From contig JBOGGE010000139.1 in NCBI GenBank assembly GCA_050743865.1, positions 1 through 40,245 on the forward strand: 40,245 bases of DNA, read 5' to 3'. The DNA is from DAHUZJ01 sp050743865 (GTDB lineage: Bacteria; Actinomycetota; Acidimicrobiia; Acidimicrobiales; RAAP-2). The notes below the pieces were generated by a model, which saw only the letters and a list, made by a program, of their open reading frames with translations, was not told the DNA's origin and made no database searches. The position numbers were made by a program, and so were the translations under genes. This document shows positions 25,757 through 33,277 of this stretch, piece by piece (position 1 is the stretch's first letter; each line of letters begins with the position of its first letter).

Positions 25757-27325
25757 GTGACCTCGTCGCTGCTCGGGGTCGGACTGGCCATGGCCGTGGT
25801 GGTGGTGGCCAGCCGCGCCCTGGCTCGTCGGACGGGCGTCCCCTACCCGGTGTTCCTGGTGGTGGCCGGTGCCGCCGGCTCCTTCGTGCCCGGGGTCCCG
25901 GCGATCCACCTGGACCCGAAGGTGGTCTTCTTCGGCTTCCTCCCGCCGCTCATCTACCACGCCGGGCTGGTCACCTCGCCCCGCGAGCTGCGGGCCCACG
26001 CCCTTCCCATCGGGCTCGGGGCGTTCGGTCTCGTCCTGGCCACCACCTTCGCCGTGGCCGGTTCGGCCTGGGCCGCCGTCCCGGCCCTCGGGTGGGCCGG
26101 GGCGTTCGTCCTGGGAGCGGTAGTGGCGCCCACCGATCCGGTCGCCGCCACCTCCGTACTCGGCCGCCTGGGCGCCCCCCCGGGCCTCACCACGGTGTTG
26201 GAGGGAGAGAGCCTCGTCAACGACGGGATCGCCCTGAGCCTGTTGACGCTCGGGGTGGCTGCCGTGTCCTCGCCCATCGGGCTCGGCGGGGGTCTGGTCA
26301 CCTTCGTCAGGCTGGTCGCCGGGGGTGTCGGGTTCGGCCTCGTCGTCGGGTGGGCGGCGACGCGGCTGCGCCGGCCCATGCGGGACACGGCCTCGGAGAT
26401 CGTCGTGTCCCTTCTCGTGCCGTTCGTCGCCTACCTGCTGGCAGATGCCCTTGGGCTCTCAGGCGTGCTGGCCACGCTGACGACCGGTCTGATGCTCGGG
26501 CAGCAGGGCAGCCACGGCATCGGTCCCGGCGGCCGGATCCGGGTGGCGGAGTTCTGGCAGGTGCTCGTCTTCCTCCTCGAGTCGGTGCTCTTCGTGCTGG
26601 TTGGCTTCCAGCTCCGGTCCATCGTCGACGGGCTCAGCCCGGGCCGGCCCGGGCACGGCGCGCTCCTGGCCGGGGTCACGGTGGGGGCCGTGGTCGTCGT
26701 GCGGTTGATCTGGTGGCTGGCAGTACCGACGCTTCGGTGGCGCCCGGAGCAGCGGATCCTCGATACGGGTGAGGTGCCCTGGCAGGATCGGGTGGCACTC
26801 GGGTGGTGCGGGTTGCGGGGGGCCATCTCGCTCGCCGCCGCCCTTTCGATCCCGACGGTGGTGCGGGGTCGGCCGTTCCCCGAGCGCAACCTGGTCGTGT
26901 TCGCCGCCTTCTGCGTCGTCGTGGCCACGCTGGTCGGTCAAGGGACCTCGCTGACCTGGCTTCTCCGGAAGCTGTCGCTGGTCGGAAGCGATGTCGAGCA
27001 ACGCCAGCACGCCCTGGCCGATCGGCGGTGCATCGAGGGCGCGCTCCTCTGCCTGGACGAGATGTCCGCCACCCACCATGTGCCCGACGCCGTGGCCGAC
27101 ACCCTCCGTCAAGCCTATGAACGGCGCCTCGACCGCCTCCGCTCACAGCTCGACGACGACATCCCCGACCCGACCGGCCTCACCTTGGCAGCGGTCCGTC
27201 ACCGGCTGATCGAGCGTCAGCACCAGGTGCTCCGCCGCTTGTACCGCGATGGGGAGATCAGCTTCACCGTGATGCGGCAGGTCCGGCGGGAGCTCGACCT
27301 CGAACAGGCGAGCCTCGACCCGTGA
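25757..27325 (+). CDS. CPA1 family cation/proton antiporter
   Basis: This 522-residue membrane protein exchanges Na+ (or K+) for H+. About twelve hydrophobic helices are visible, starting with LLGVGLAMAVVVVASRALA. Family landmarks are FFGFLPPLIYHAG in helix 3, the ion-binding APTDPVAATSVL, EGESLVNDGIALSLL, and WCGLRGAISLAAALSIP late in the membrane domain. The C-terminal 110 residues form a charged cytoplasmic helix-rich tail (RQAYERRLDRLRSQLDDD). The start is a GTG at 25757; the frame extends further upstream, but that part is low-complexity. It is followed 116 bp later by a phosphoribosyltransferase gene on the same strand. Confidence 0.93.
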   Translation: MTSSLLGVGLAMAVVVVASRALARRTGVPYPVFLVVAGAAGSFVPGVPAIHLDPKVVFFGFLPPLIYHAGLVTSPRELRAHALPIGLGAFGLVLATTFAVAGSAWAAVPALGWAGAFVLGAVVAPTDPVAATSVLGRLGAPPGLTTVLEGESLVNDGIALSLLTLGVAAVSSPIGLGGGLVTFVRLVAGGVGFGLVVGWAATRLRRPMRDTASEIVVSLLVPFVAYLLADALGLSGVLATLTTGLMLGQQGSHGIGPGGRIRVAEFWQVLVFLLESVLFVLVGFQLRSIVDGLSPGRPGHGALLAGVTVGAVVVVRLIWWLAVPTLRWRPEQRILDTGEVPWQDRVALGWCGLRGAISLAAALSIPTVVRGRPFPERNLVVFAAFCVVVATLVGQGTSLTWLLRKLSLVGSDVEQRQHALADRRCIEGALLCLDEMSATHHVPDAVADTLRQAYERRLDRLRSQLDDDIPDPTGLTLAAVRHRLIERQHQVLRRLYRDGEISFTVMRQVRRELDLEQASLDP

Positions 27326-27441
27326 CGGCGGCCCGAGCCGCCACCTGGCCCCGGCCGGCGGGTCGGCACCGGTGGCCCGGGTAACCGACCCGGACCAGCA
27401 GCCGCCGCCACCGAATGAGAAGCTCTGGGCAGGAGGTCGAC

Positions 27442-28173
27442 ATGCCGTACGCCGACCGTTTCGAAGCCGGAGGCCGGTTGGCGGCCCGCCTCCGCTCCCT
27501 CGGGACCGTTCCGGTGGGTGCCGAGGCCGTGGTCCTCGGCCTGCCGCGGGGCGGCGTCCCGGTCGCTGCCGCCGTCGCCCGGGATCTCGGGGCGCCACTC
27601 GACGTCGTGCTGGTCCGCAAGCTGGGGGTCCCCACCCAGCCCGAGCTGGCCATGGGAGCCATCGGGGAGGGTGGCGTGCGGATCCTCGACCCCGGGGTCC
27701 TCGCCTCGGCCGGCGTGACCGGCGACGAGCTGGCAAGGGTCGAGTTGAGAGAGCGTGACGAGCTGGAGCGCCGGGCTCGCCGCTACCGAGGTGACCGGCA
27801 GCCGCTGCCGGTGGCCGCCCGCACGGTCGTGGTGGTCGACGACGGGATCGCCACCGGGTCGACGGCTCGAGCGGCGTGCCAGGCCGTCCGGGCCCGGGGC
27901 GCGGCCAGAGTGGTCCTGGCCGTGCCCGTGGCCCCTCGGAGCTGGACGGATCGCCTGGGGGCGGCAGCCGACGACCTGGTGGCAGTGGAGACGCCCGAGC
28001 CGTTCTTCGCCATCGGCCAGTTCTACGACGATTTCGCCCAGGTCTCCGACGACCAGGTGGTCGCCAGTCTCCGGCGCGCTGATTGGCCCGGCGAGGCGCC
28101 GGTCGCCCGACCGGGTGGAGCAGACGGACCGGGCGGCAGTGACCGTCCGCCGGGAGCTCCGCCGTCTCCCTGA
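27442..28173 (+). CDS. Phosphoribosyltransferase family protein
   Basis: This 243-residue type I PRTase-fold protein has the PRPP-binding loop VVVVDDGIATGST mid-protein. The N-terminal part reads GLPRGGVPVAAAVARDLGAPLDVVLVRKLGVPTQPELAMGAIGEGG, the form seen in stand-alone phosphoribosyltransferases often found beside erythromycin-esterase or dienelactone-hydrolase genes. Substrate unknown. The ATG at 27442 has a perfect AGGAGGT seven bases upstream, which settles the start. The last 25 residues are Gly/Pro-rich and likely disordered. Confidence 0.9.
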   Translation: MPYADRFEAGGRLAARLRSLGTVPVGAEAVVLGLPRGGVPVAAAVARDLGAPLDVVLVRKLGVPTQPELAMGAIGEGGVRILDPGVLASAGVTGDELARVELRERDELERRARRYRGDRQPLPVAARTVVVVDDGIATGSTARAACQAVRARGAARVVLAVPVAPRSWTDRLGAAADDLVAVETPEPFFAIGQFYDDFAQVSDDQVVASLRRADWPGEAPVARPGGADGPGGSDRPPGAPPSP

Positions 28174-28468
28174 GACCCTCGCTGGTGGGACCGCTCCGCG
28201 GCCCGGACGCGAACGAGAGCGCCTCCGGCGGTGGTGGGGGTGACCGGCTCGAGCTTCAACTCACCAACAAGGCGCGCCCACCTTCATCGAGACGGCGACC
28301 ACAACATCGAGTGCGAGAAGTGCGCTCGGCCAGTGCCGACACGAAGGCCCGGCCCTCGCTGGGCGCGAGCTGACGCAGAACCCGGCTTACGATCTCCCGA
28401 TCCCGGCTGACTGGCCGGGGGGACCAAGGGCCACGCCGTCACCGGCGGCCCACGACTTCACCGGCCTT
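28174..28468. other. Intergenic region with a possible eroded fragment
   Basis: About 295 bp with no supported gene. On the minus strand around 28320-28402 a short frame reads REIVSRVLRQLAPSEGRAFVSALAERT, which is coding-like, but it has no start and stops soon after, so it may be a relic. Confidence 0.3.
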
Positions 28469-29446
28469 TCAGGTGGACCCGGCGTCGAGCGGCCCGGTCG
28501 GCCCGAAGAACGCCTGACGATACGAGGCGGCCAAACCGGCCTGGCGGTACGTCAGGCCGTGCTCCGCACAAAAGGCTTCAACGATTACCTGAGCTCGCAC
28601 CAGGTTCCCGCGCGGCATGTTCGGGAACAGGTGATGCTCGATCTGGTAGTTGAGCCCGCCGTAGAGCCACGTGATGCATCTGCCGCCGAGAACATTGCGT
28701 GCGGTGACAGTCTGGCGTTCGAGGAACGAGACATCGGCATCCCGCGCCAGGACGGGCATGCCCTTATGGTTCGGAGCGAACGTGCTGCCGAGGTAGAAGC
28801 CGAACAGGCACTGGTGAACAGTGATGAACACCATCGCCTTCAAGGGAGAAAGGACCCAGAAGACGAGCGTGAGGTAGAGGGCGGCGTTGCCGGCCAGCAG
28901 CAGCCCGTCGGCTGCCCTGCCATCCTTGGCGCGCTCGAAGGCTGACCGGACGCTGGTCACGTGGAGCCCGAGACCCTGAAGGAGCAGGAGGAGGAGCACG
29001 ATCCGGCGCTGGGTCCGGGCCCGAGCACGAACCGCGCTGCTGTCGCTTGAGGACAGGCTCGAGGACGCGACGAAGGCGACGAGTCCCTCGCCCATGTCCG
29101 GATCGCGACCGACTTGGTTCGGGTACGCATGGTGGGCGTTGTGCTTGGGGACCCACCATCCGTAGCTCAGGCCCGTGAGGACGTTCCCGACGAGCAGGCC
29201 GACCATCCTGTTCACCCGCGGCGAGCTCGAGACCTGCCGGTGGCCGGCGTCGTGCCCGAGGAAGACGACCTGGCTGGACATGACGGCGAGGAGCACGGCG
29301 ATCCCGACGGTCGCCCAGGAGTCGCCGACGAGGACGAAGGCTACCCAGGCCGCGAAGAACGCGCCCAGGGTCGAGCCGATCTTCAAGCTGTAGTAGCACG
29401 GTCGGCGCGCCAACAACCCGGCGTCATCGACCATTCCCCTGAGCAC
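28469..29446 (-). CDS. Membrane fatty acid desaturase
   Basis: This integral membrane di-iron desaturase introduces double bonds into fatty acyl chains. All three histidine boxes are present: GHDAGHRQ, KHNAHH, and QIEHHLFP near the C-terminus, the last typical of acyl-lipid and linoleoyl-CoA-type desaturases such as mycobacterial DesA3-like enzymes. Hydrophobic segments flank the boxes (GAFFAAWVAFVLVGDSW, LYLTLVFWVLSPLKAMVFITVH). The start is uncertain: I use the GTG at 29446 (VLRGMVDDAGLLARRP); an ATG at 29434 is next, while conserved-looking residues (DVSNY) just upstream have no usual start codon. It lies 80 bp downstream of cspA on the same strand. Confidence 0.9.
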   Translation of the reverse strand: MLRGMVDDAGLLARRPCYYSLKIGSTLGAFFAAWVAFVLVGDSWATVGIAVLLAVMSSQVVFLGHDAGHRQVSSSPRVNRMVGLLVGNVLTGLSYGWWVPKHNAHHAYPNQVGRDPDMGEGLVAFVASSSLSSSDSSAVRARARTQRRIVLLLLLLQGLGLHVTSVRSAFERAKDGRAADGLLLAGNAALYLTLVFWVLSPLKAMVFITVHQCLFGFYLGSTFAPNHKGMPVLARDADVSFLERQTVTARNVLGGRCITWLYGGLNYQIEHHLFPNMPRGNLVRAQVIVEAFCAEHGLTYRQAGLAASYRQAFFGPTGPLDAGST

Positions 29447-29526
29447 CCGGTAGTTGCTGACGTCTCCGGCGGTTCCGGGGACCGGAGACGATCCCGAGTG
29501 GGGGACGAGTGACCGAGGCGGCGCCG

Positions 29527-29730
29527 TCAGACCGGCCGGACGTTCTGTGCCTCGGGACCCTTCCGGCCGGCGACCACGTCGAACGTGACCTGCTGGCCTT
29601 CTTCGAGGGACTTGAAGCCTGTCCCGGCGATGTTCGAATAGTGGACGAAGACGTCGCCCTCGCCACCGGCCTGGGTGATGAACCCGAAGCCCTTCTGGGC
29701 GTTGAAAAACTTGACAGTTCCGGTTGCCAT
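29527..29730 (-). CDS. cspA: Cold-shock protein (CspA family)
   Basis: This 67-residue single cold-shock domain binds single-stranded RNA/DNA and melts RNA structure. Both RNA-binding motifs are intact: KGFGFI (RNP1) and VFVHY (RNP2). It begins MATGTVKFFNAQKGFGF. I chose the ATG at 29730 because AGAGGAA then sits eight bases upstream; the ATG at 29736 would touch it. An upstream region of nearly 500 bp without a gene may hold a long regulatory leader, as in other csp genes. The desaturase follows and a DEAD-box helicase precedes, all on the minus strand. Confidence 0.96.
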   Translation of the reverse strand: MATGTVKFFNAQKGFGFITQAGGEGDVFVHYSNIAGTGFKSLEEGQQVTFDVVAGRKGPEAQNVRPV

Positions 29731-30212
29731 GGTCATTTCCTCTGTTTCCGTTGATTGGATGGGTTGGGATGGTGGAATTGGAGAAGGGCGACGCCACTGC
29801 CGCGAGCCTGCCCCGCCAGCAGGGCCATCACTGAGCGGTCCGGCCCGGTGGTCGGCAGTCGGCAGTCGGCCACAGCGCGACCAGCTCCAGTCCCGCCGGC
29901 CATCGACTCATCGTCGGCAGAGCCGGCGTCGGCCGATTGCCCCGGCGGCTGCGAGACGCTCCATGCTCCGGTGCAACGAGTACTTTGCATCGAGAGCCTT
30001 TCGCGCCACGCACGACATGTGCCGACCACTCGGAGAGAATCGTCGGATACCCGGCCTGCGTGAACTGAACCGAGCCGGGGTGAGCGTACTACGAGGACCG
30101 CCCCGACCGTCGGACACTCTCCTGAAGGCCGTGACCGCACGCGAGGCGAGCGTCGTCGTGCCGGCTGCACCGTCTGTATGCCCGTCACCGTCGTCGGAAG
30201 GATCGGCGGTGG
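29731..30212 (-). other. Long non-coding region upstream of cspA
   Basis: About 480 bp with no supported gene between the helicase stop and the cspA start. The 60 bp next to cspA are poorer in G+C than the surroundings. A long 5' leader that folds in response to temperature is possible by analogy with E. coli cspA, but I cannot fold it here. Confidence 0.35.
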
Positions 30213-31436
30213 TCAGCGCACCGGCCGCCGGGTGCGGCGGCGGCGTGCCGTATTGGGCGTGCCCGCCGTCGGGTGGCCCGGAGACTGCCGCGCCCGGTGG
30301 GGGCGCTCGGACCGCCGTTGAGAGGCCGCCTCACGAGCGGGGCGGATTCCGGTGGGGCCGTCGTCGGAGAAGGGAAGCTCCGTCGTCGCCTCAAGGCCGA
30401 GCGCCCGCTGCAGCGCTCGCACCTCTGCGGGAGACTCCCCCGGCACCAGCGAGACGACCGTGCCGGTGTTGCCGGCGCGTCCGGTGCGTCCGGATCGATG
30501 GAGGTATGCCTCGGGTCCGTCGGCCGGGTCGAAGTGGACGACGCACGGCACCCCTTCGACGTGAATGCCACGGGCGACGACGTCGGTGGCCACCAGGGCG
30601 TGCGTGTCGCCGGCCGAGAACGATGCCAGGGCCCGAGTCCGCTGTGCTTGCGACAGGTCACCGTGCATGGCAGCGGCGGCGACGCCGGCCGACCGCAACT
30701 GTCGTGCGACCCGGTCGGCTCCACGCTTGGTCCGGCAGAACACGAATGCTTGGCCATGACGGACGACCAGGCGAGCCGTGACCGCCACCCGCTCGGGCCG
30801 TTCGGTTCGCCAGAAGAGGTGCGTCACCGAACCGGGGCCCGGCGCGTCGGCCTCGACGACGCACCGATGCGGCTGGTGCTGGTACCGGCGGCTGATGGCC
30901 TCGACCTCGGGTCCCATGGTGGCGGAGAAAAGCAGGACCTGGCGGTCAGCAGCGGTCTGGTCGACGATACGGCGAACCGGGCGGAGGAAGCCCATGTCGA
31001 CCATCCGGTCCGCCTCGTCGAGGACGAGGAGACGGACCCGGTCGAGCCGCACGTCACCCTGGGCAATCAGATCCTCGAGCCGGCCGGGACAGGCAACTAC
31101 GACCTGGACGCCACGTCGAAGGGCGGCGCGCTGCTGGCCGTAACCGACACCTCCGTAGATGGCGGCGACGCGGCCCTTTCGAGGCCCGAAGAGCGAGCAC
31201 AGGACGCTGTGGACCTGCTCGGCCAGCTCCCGGGTGGGGACCAGGACCAGCCCTGTCGGTGCAAGGGGCTCGGGGCGCGGGCTTGCGCCGGCGACGAGCG
31301 GGATGGCGAAGGCGAGCGTCTTGCCTGAGCCCGTCGGCGCCTGTCCACAGACGTCCCGGCCCGCCAGCGCGTGCGGAAGGGCCGCCCGCTGGATCGGGAG
31401 CGGGTCGGTGATCTTGAGAGCGTTGAGGCGCTCCAC
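30213..31436 (-). CDS. DEAD-box ATP-dependent RNA helicase (second copy)
   Basis: This protein of about 407 residues has all core motifs: PIQRAA (Q motif), APTGSGKT, PTRELA, CPGR, DEAD, SAT, HGDLSQAQR, VATDVVARGIHVEG and HRSGRTGRAG. The C-terminal 45 residues are a basic Arg/Pro-rich tail, common in helicases that bind structured RNA. The GTG at 31436 is the first usual start, but protein homology appears to extend upstream in frame (ISTFLDLGVGATVV), including the aromatic residue that normally precedes the Q motif. That extension begins at an ATC (31473-31475) with GGAG eight bases before it. Position upstream of cspA and a desaturase suggests a cold-shock helicase role. Confidence 0.93.
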   Translation of the reverse strand: MERLNALKITDPLPIQRAALPHALAGRDVCGQAPTGSGKTLAFAIPLVAGASPRPEPLAPTGLVLVPTRELAEQVHSVLCSLFGPRKGRVAAIYGGVGYGQQRAALRRGVQVVVACPGRLEDLIAQGDVRLDRVRLLVLDEADRMVDMGFLRPVRRIVDQTAADRQVLLFSATMGPEVEAISRRYQHQPHRCVVEADAPGPGSVTHLFWRTERPERVAVTARLVVRHGQAFVFCRTKRGADRVARQLRSAGVAAAAMHGDLSQAQRTRALASFSAGDTHALVATDVVARGIHVEGVPCVVHFDPADGPEAYLHRSGRTGRAGNTGTVVSLVPGESPAEVRALQRALGLEATTELPFSDDGPTGIRPAREAASQRRSERPHRARQSPGHPTAGTPNTARRRRTRRPVR

Positions 31437-31575
31437 TACGGTCGCGCCAACGCCGAGATCGAGAAAAGTGGAGATGAGACGAACTCCGTTCGAGTCGAGA
31501 GTAGGGACCGACTCGGCCTTCGGCTCGAACGGGTCACGCCGACATCATGCCGGCCGCGGGCAGCATACCAGATGA

Positions 31576-31984
31576 CCCGAGCCCACCGGACCGGTGCGAC
31601 GACAAGGACACCGCGTGATGACCACCGACCGGCTCTGGGCCCACCGGGCTGAACGGGCTCGCCCTTGAGCAACTCGGCGAACGGGTCGGCCCCTGAGTCC
31701 ACGAAGACACCTACTGGGGTCAGCGAGCCGGACCTCTTCGGAGACGATAAGACGATCACCACGACTCAACTGACCCGTCGACGTTGACACGTTGACGCAG
31801 CCCGCACCTGTGCGCGGCTGGCGGTCACGAGACGCTTGGCAGGGTGAGCGCGTCGTGCACGCGAAGCGGTCTGCGCAGCCTCCCACCGATCGCGCCCTAC
31901 CGATTGTGGGGCCCCCGAGGAGTCCGGTCCGTCCGGTCCGTGACGGTCCGTCCGGTCCGTGACGGGGACGCCGATCTCGGCTTC
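31576..31984. other. Region without an intact gene, probably decayed
   Basis: On the minus strand, two coding-like pieces appear in different frames: LSRGDRLIVSEEVRLADP (about 31730-31790) and VGVFVDSGADPFAELLKGEPVQ (about 31650-31720). Together they could be one small gene with a frameshift, but I recognise no family and would not call a gene. Confidence 0.3.
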
Positions 31985-32346
31985 TCAGTCGATCTCTGCA
32001 GACCCAACCATGGCGAGCGGGCTTCTCGCCACCCACTCGTCGAGGACGTCCTCGGGCAACGGGCTGTCCGCTTCCGGGCGACGGTTGAGCTCTTCGACGA
32101 AGGCGGCGAGGACGCGACGGTGCTCACCCGGGTTGGCCAGCCAGTCCCGGGGATTGGGCCGGGAGATCCCGCCCAGGCAGATGTCGTCGCCGAAGCGGCA
32201 GAAGACGATCTCGATCCGCCGCGGCTCACCGGAACGCCGGCCCGTGGTCGTACTATCGACGGGGCCGTCCTCGGTCGCCGAGGAGGCACCGATTGCAGCT
32301 GATCCTCTCCTTCGTCACTCAGGCTGCCACGCTGGTCGTTGACCAT
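31985..32346 (-). pseudogene. Hypothetical gene, apparently frameshifted
   Basis: A minus-strand frame from about 32257 to a TGA at 31985 reads like real protein (RIEIVFCRFGDDICLGGISRP, then DWLANPGEHRRVLAAFVEELNRRPEADSPLPEDVLDEW) but has no start codon before an upstream stop. A neighbouring frame has an ATG at 32346 followed by a plausible acidic N-terminus (MVNDQRGSLSDEGEDQLQ). One single-base shift around 32260-32300 would join them into a protein of about 120 residues. I do not recognise the family. Confidence 0.4.
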
Positions 32347-32525
32347 CGGGGTACGGGGGAAAGTGTCGTGCCCAGTCGGCGGCTCTACCGCGATCACGCC
32401 TGGCGGTAGTAGCGGTCCTGATCGAGGTTCTCGGGCTGAGCCCACCGGGCTCCTGTTCGTCGAGCGGCTCCACTCCTCCTCGCAGGCCGTGACCGGGTCC
32501 TGGGCTGGCCGCGCACCTGGCGAGG

Positions 32526-33161
32526 TCAGGCGGATTGTCCGGCGCGCAACCCGTCCAAGATCATCGGCAGCAGCCGGACGCTCTGCTCGTCGGTCAGCGT
32601 CGGGCTGGTGCACATGGGTCCGAGGAGCTGCATCACGTCCCCGGCCTCAACGTCGGTGCGAACTGCGCCGGCACGCTGCGCCCGGCCGATAACGAGCTGG
32701 GTCGCCTCCTCGATGCGCTCGCGTAGGCGGGACTTGAGGCTCGGGTCCTTGTCGAACGCCTCGCGCAGCTCGTTGAGGAGCGTCCGCTTGCTCCTGGCGT
32801 ACCGGACGAACGCCTCGAGAAAGGCCTCTACGGCCGGCCACGGCTCTAGGTCGGCGACGGCCCGTTGCGCCGTCTGGACGAGCTCTTCGACGTCGTCTTG
32901 GTAGACGGCCTGCACCAGGTCGATGCGCTTGGAGAAGTGCCGGTAGAGGGTGCCGACCCCGACGCCGGCCTTCTTCGCCACCGCGTCCATCGACGCCTCG
33001 CCGCCCTCGGCGGCGAACACCTCGCGCGCCGCCGCCACCAACTTGTCGTAGTTCCGGCGGGCGTCGGCTCGCATGGCACGGCAGGCGACGGCGGCACCCG
33101 TCACCTCGGCCTTCTCGGCCGTCTCTGAAAGCTCCCTGGTCACCGTCGAATTGTCCATCAT
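32526..33161 (-). CDS. TetR family transcriptional regulator
   Basis: This 211-residue repressor has an N-terminal helix-turn-helix (LVAAAREVFAAEGGEASMDAVAKKAGVGVGTLYRHFSKRIDLVQAVY) and an all-helical ligand-binding C-terminal domain. The start may be the ATG at 33161 or a later ATG at 33074 (MRADARRNYDKL), where similarity to the family begins; neither has a good Shine-Dalgarno sequence. It is divergent from a DHA2-type exporter, and three inverted repeats in the 116-bp gap are likely its operators. A typical model is repression of the exporter until a toxic ligand binds. Confidence 0.93.
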   Translation of the reverse strand: MMDNSTVTRELSETAEKAEVTGAAVACRAMRADARRNYDKLVAAAREVFAAEGGEASMDAVAKKAGVGVGTLYRHFSKRIDLVQAVYQDDVEELVQTAQRAVADLEPWPAVEAFLEAFVRYARSKRTLLNELREAFDKDPSLKSRLRERIEEATQLVIGRAQRAGAVRTDVEAGDVMQLLGPMCTSPTLTDEQSVRLLPMILDGLRAGQSA

Positions 33162-33174
33162 ACGACCAAACTAC

Positions 33175-33203
33175 TTGACAAGCGGAGGGTGCCTCCGCAT
33201 ACT
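33175..33203 (+). promoter_or_regulatory. Promoter of the DHA2 exporter gene
   Basis: A consensus TTGACA (33175-33180) and a CATACT -10 hexamer (33198-33203) are separated by 17 bp; TACTAT at 33200-33205 is an alternative -10 with a 19-bp spacer. The first operator fills the spacer, and the second covers the predicted start, so a bound repressor would exclude RNA polymerase. Confidence 0.6.
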
Positions 33204-33246
33204 ATCCGGAGAGTTCCTCCGGTTAGGTACCGGAGGAGCCGTCCGG
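33182..33246. promoter_or_regulatory. Three evenly spaced 17-bp operators for the TetR regulator
   Basis: Three inverted repeats share the form SCGGAG-N5-STCCGS. Site 1 is 33182-33198 (GCGGAGGGTGCCTCCGC, perfect), site 2 is 33206-33222 (CCGGAGAGTTCCTCCGG, perfect), site 3 is 33230-33246 (CCGGAGGAGCCGTCCGG, one mismatch). The centres at 33190, 33214 and 33238 are exactly 24 bp apart. Confidence 0.75.
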
Positions 33247-33277
33247 TTCCAGGATACCAGCGCAAAGGTCGACGTCA

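Noticed and set aside
29733..30188. 151-residue minus-strand open frame upstream of cspA
   Set aside because: Composition is not protein-like, and its C-terminus reads through the cspA ribosome-binding region.
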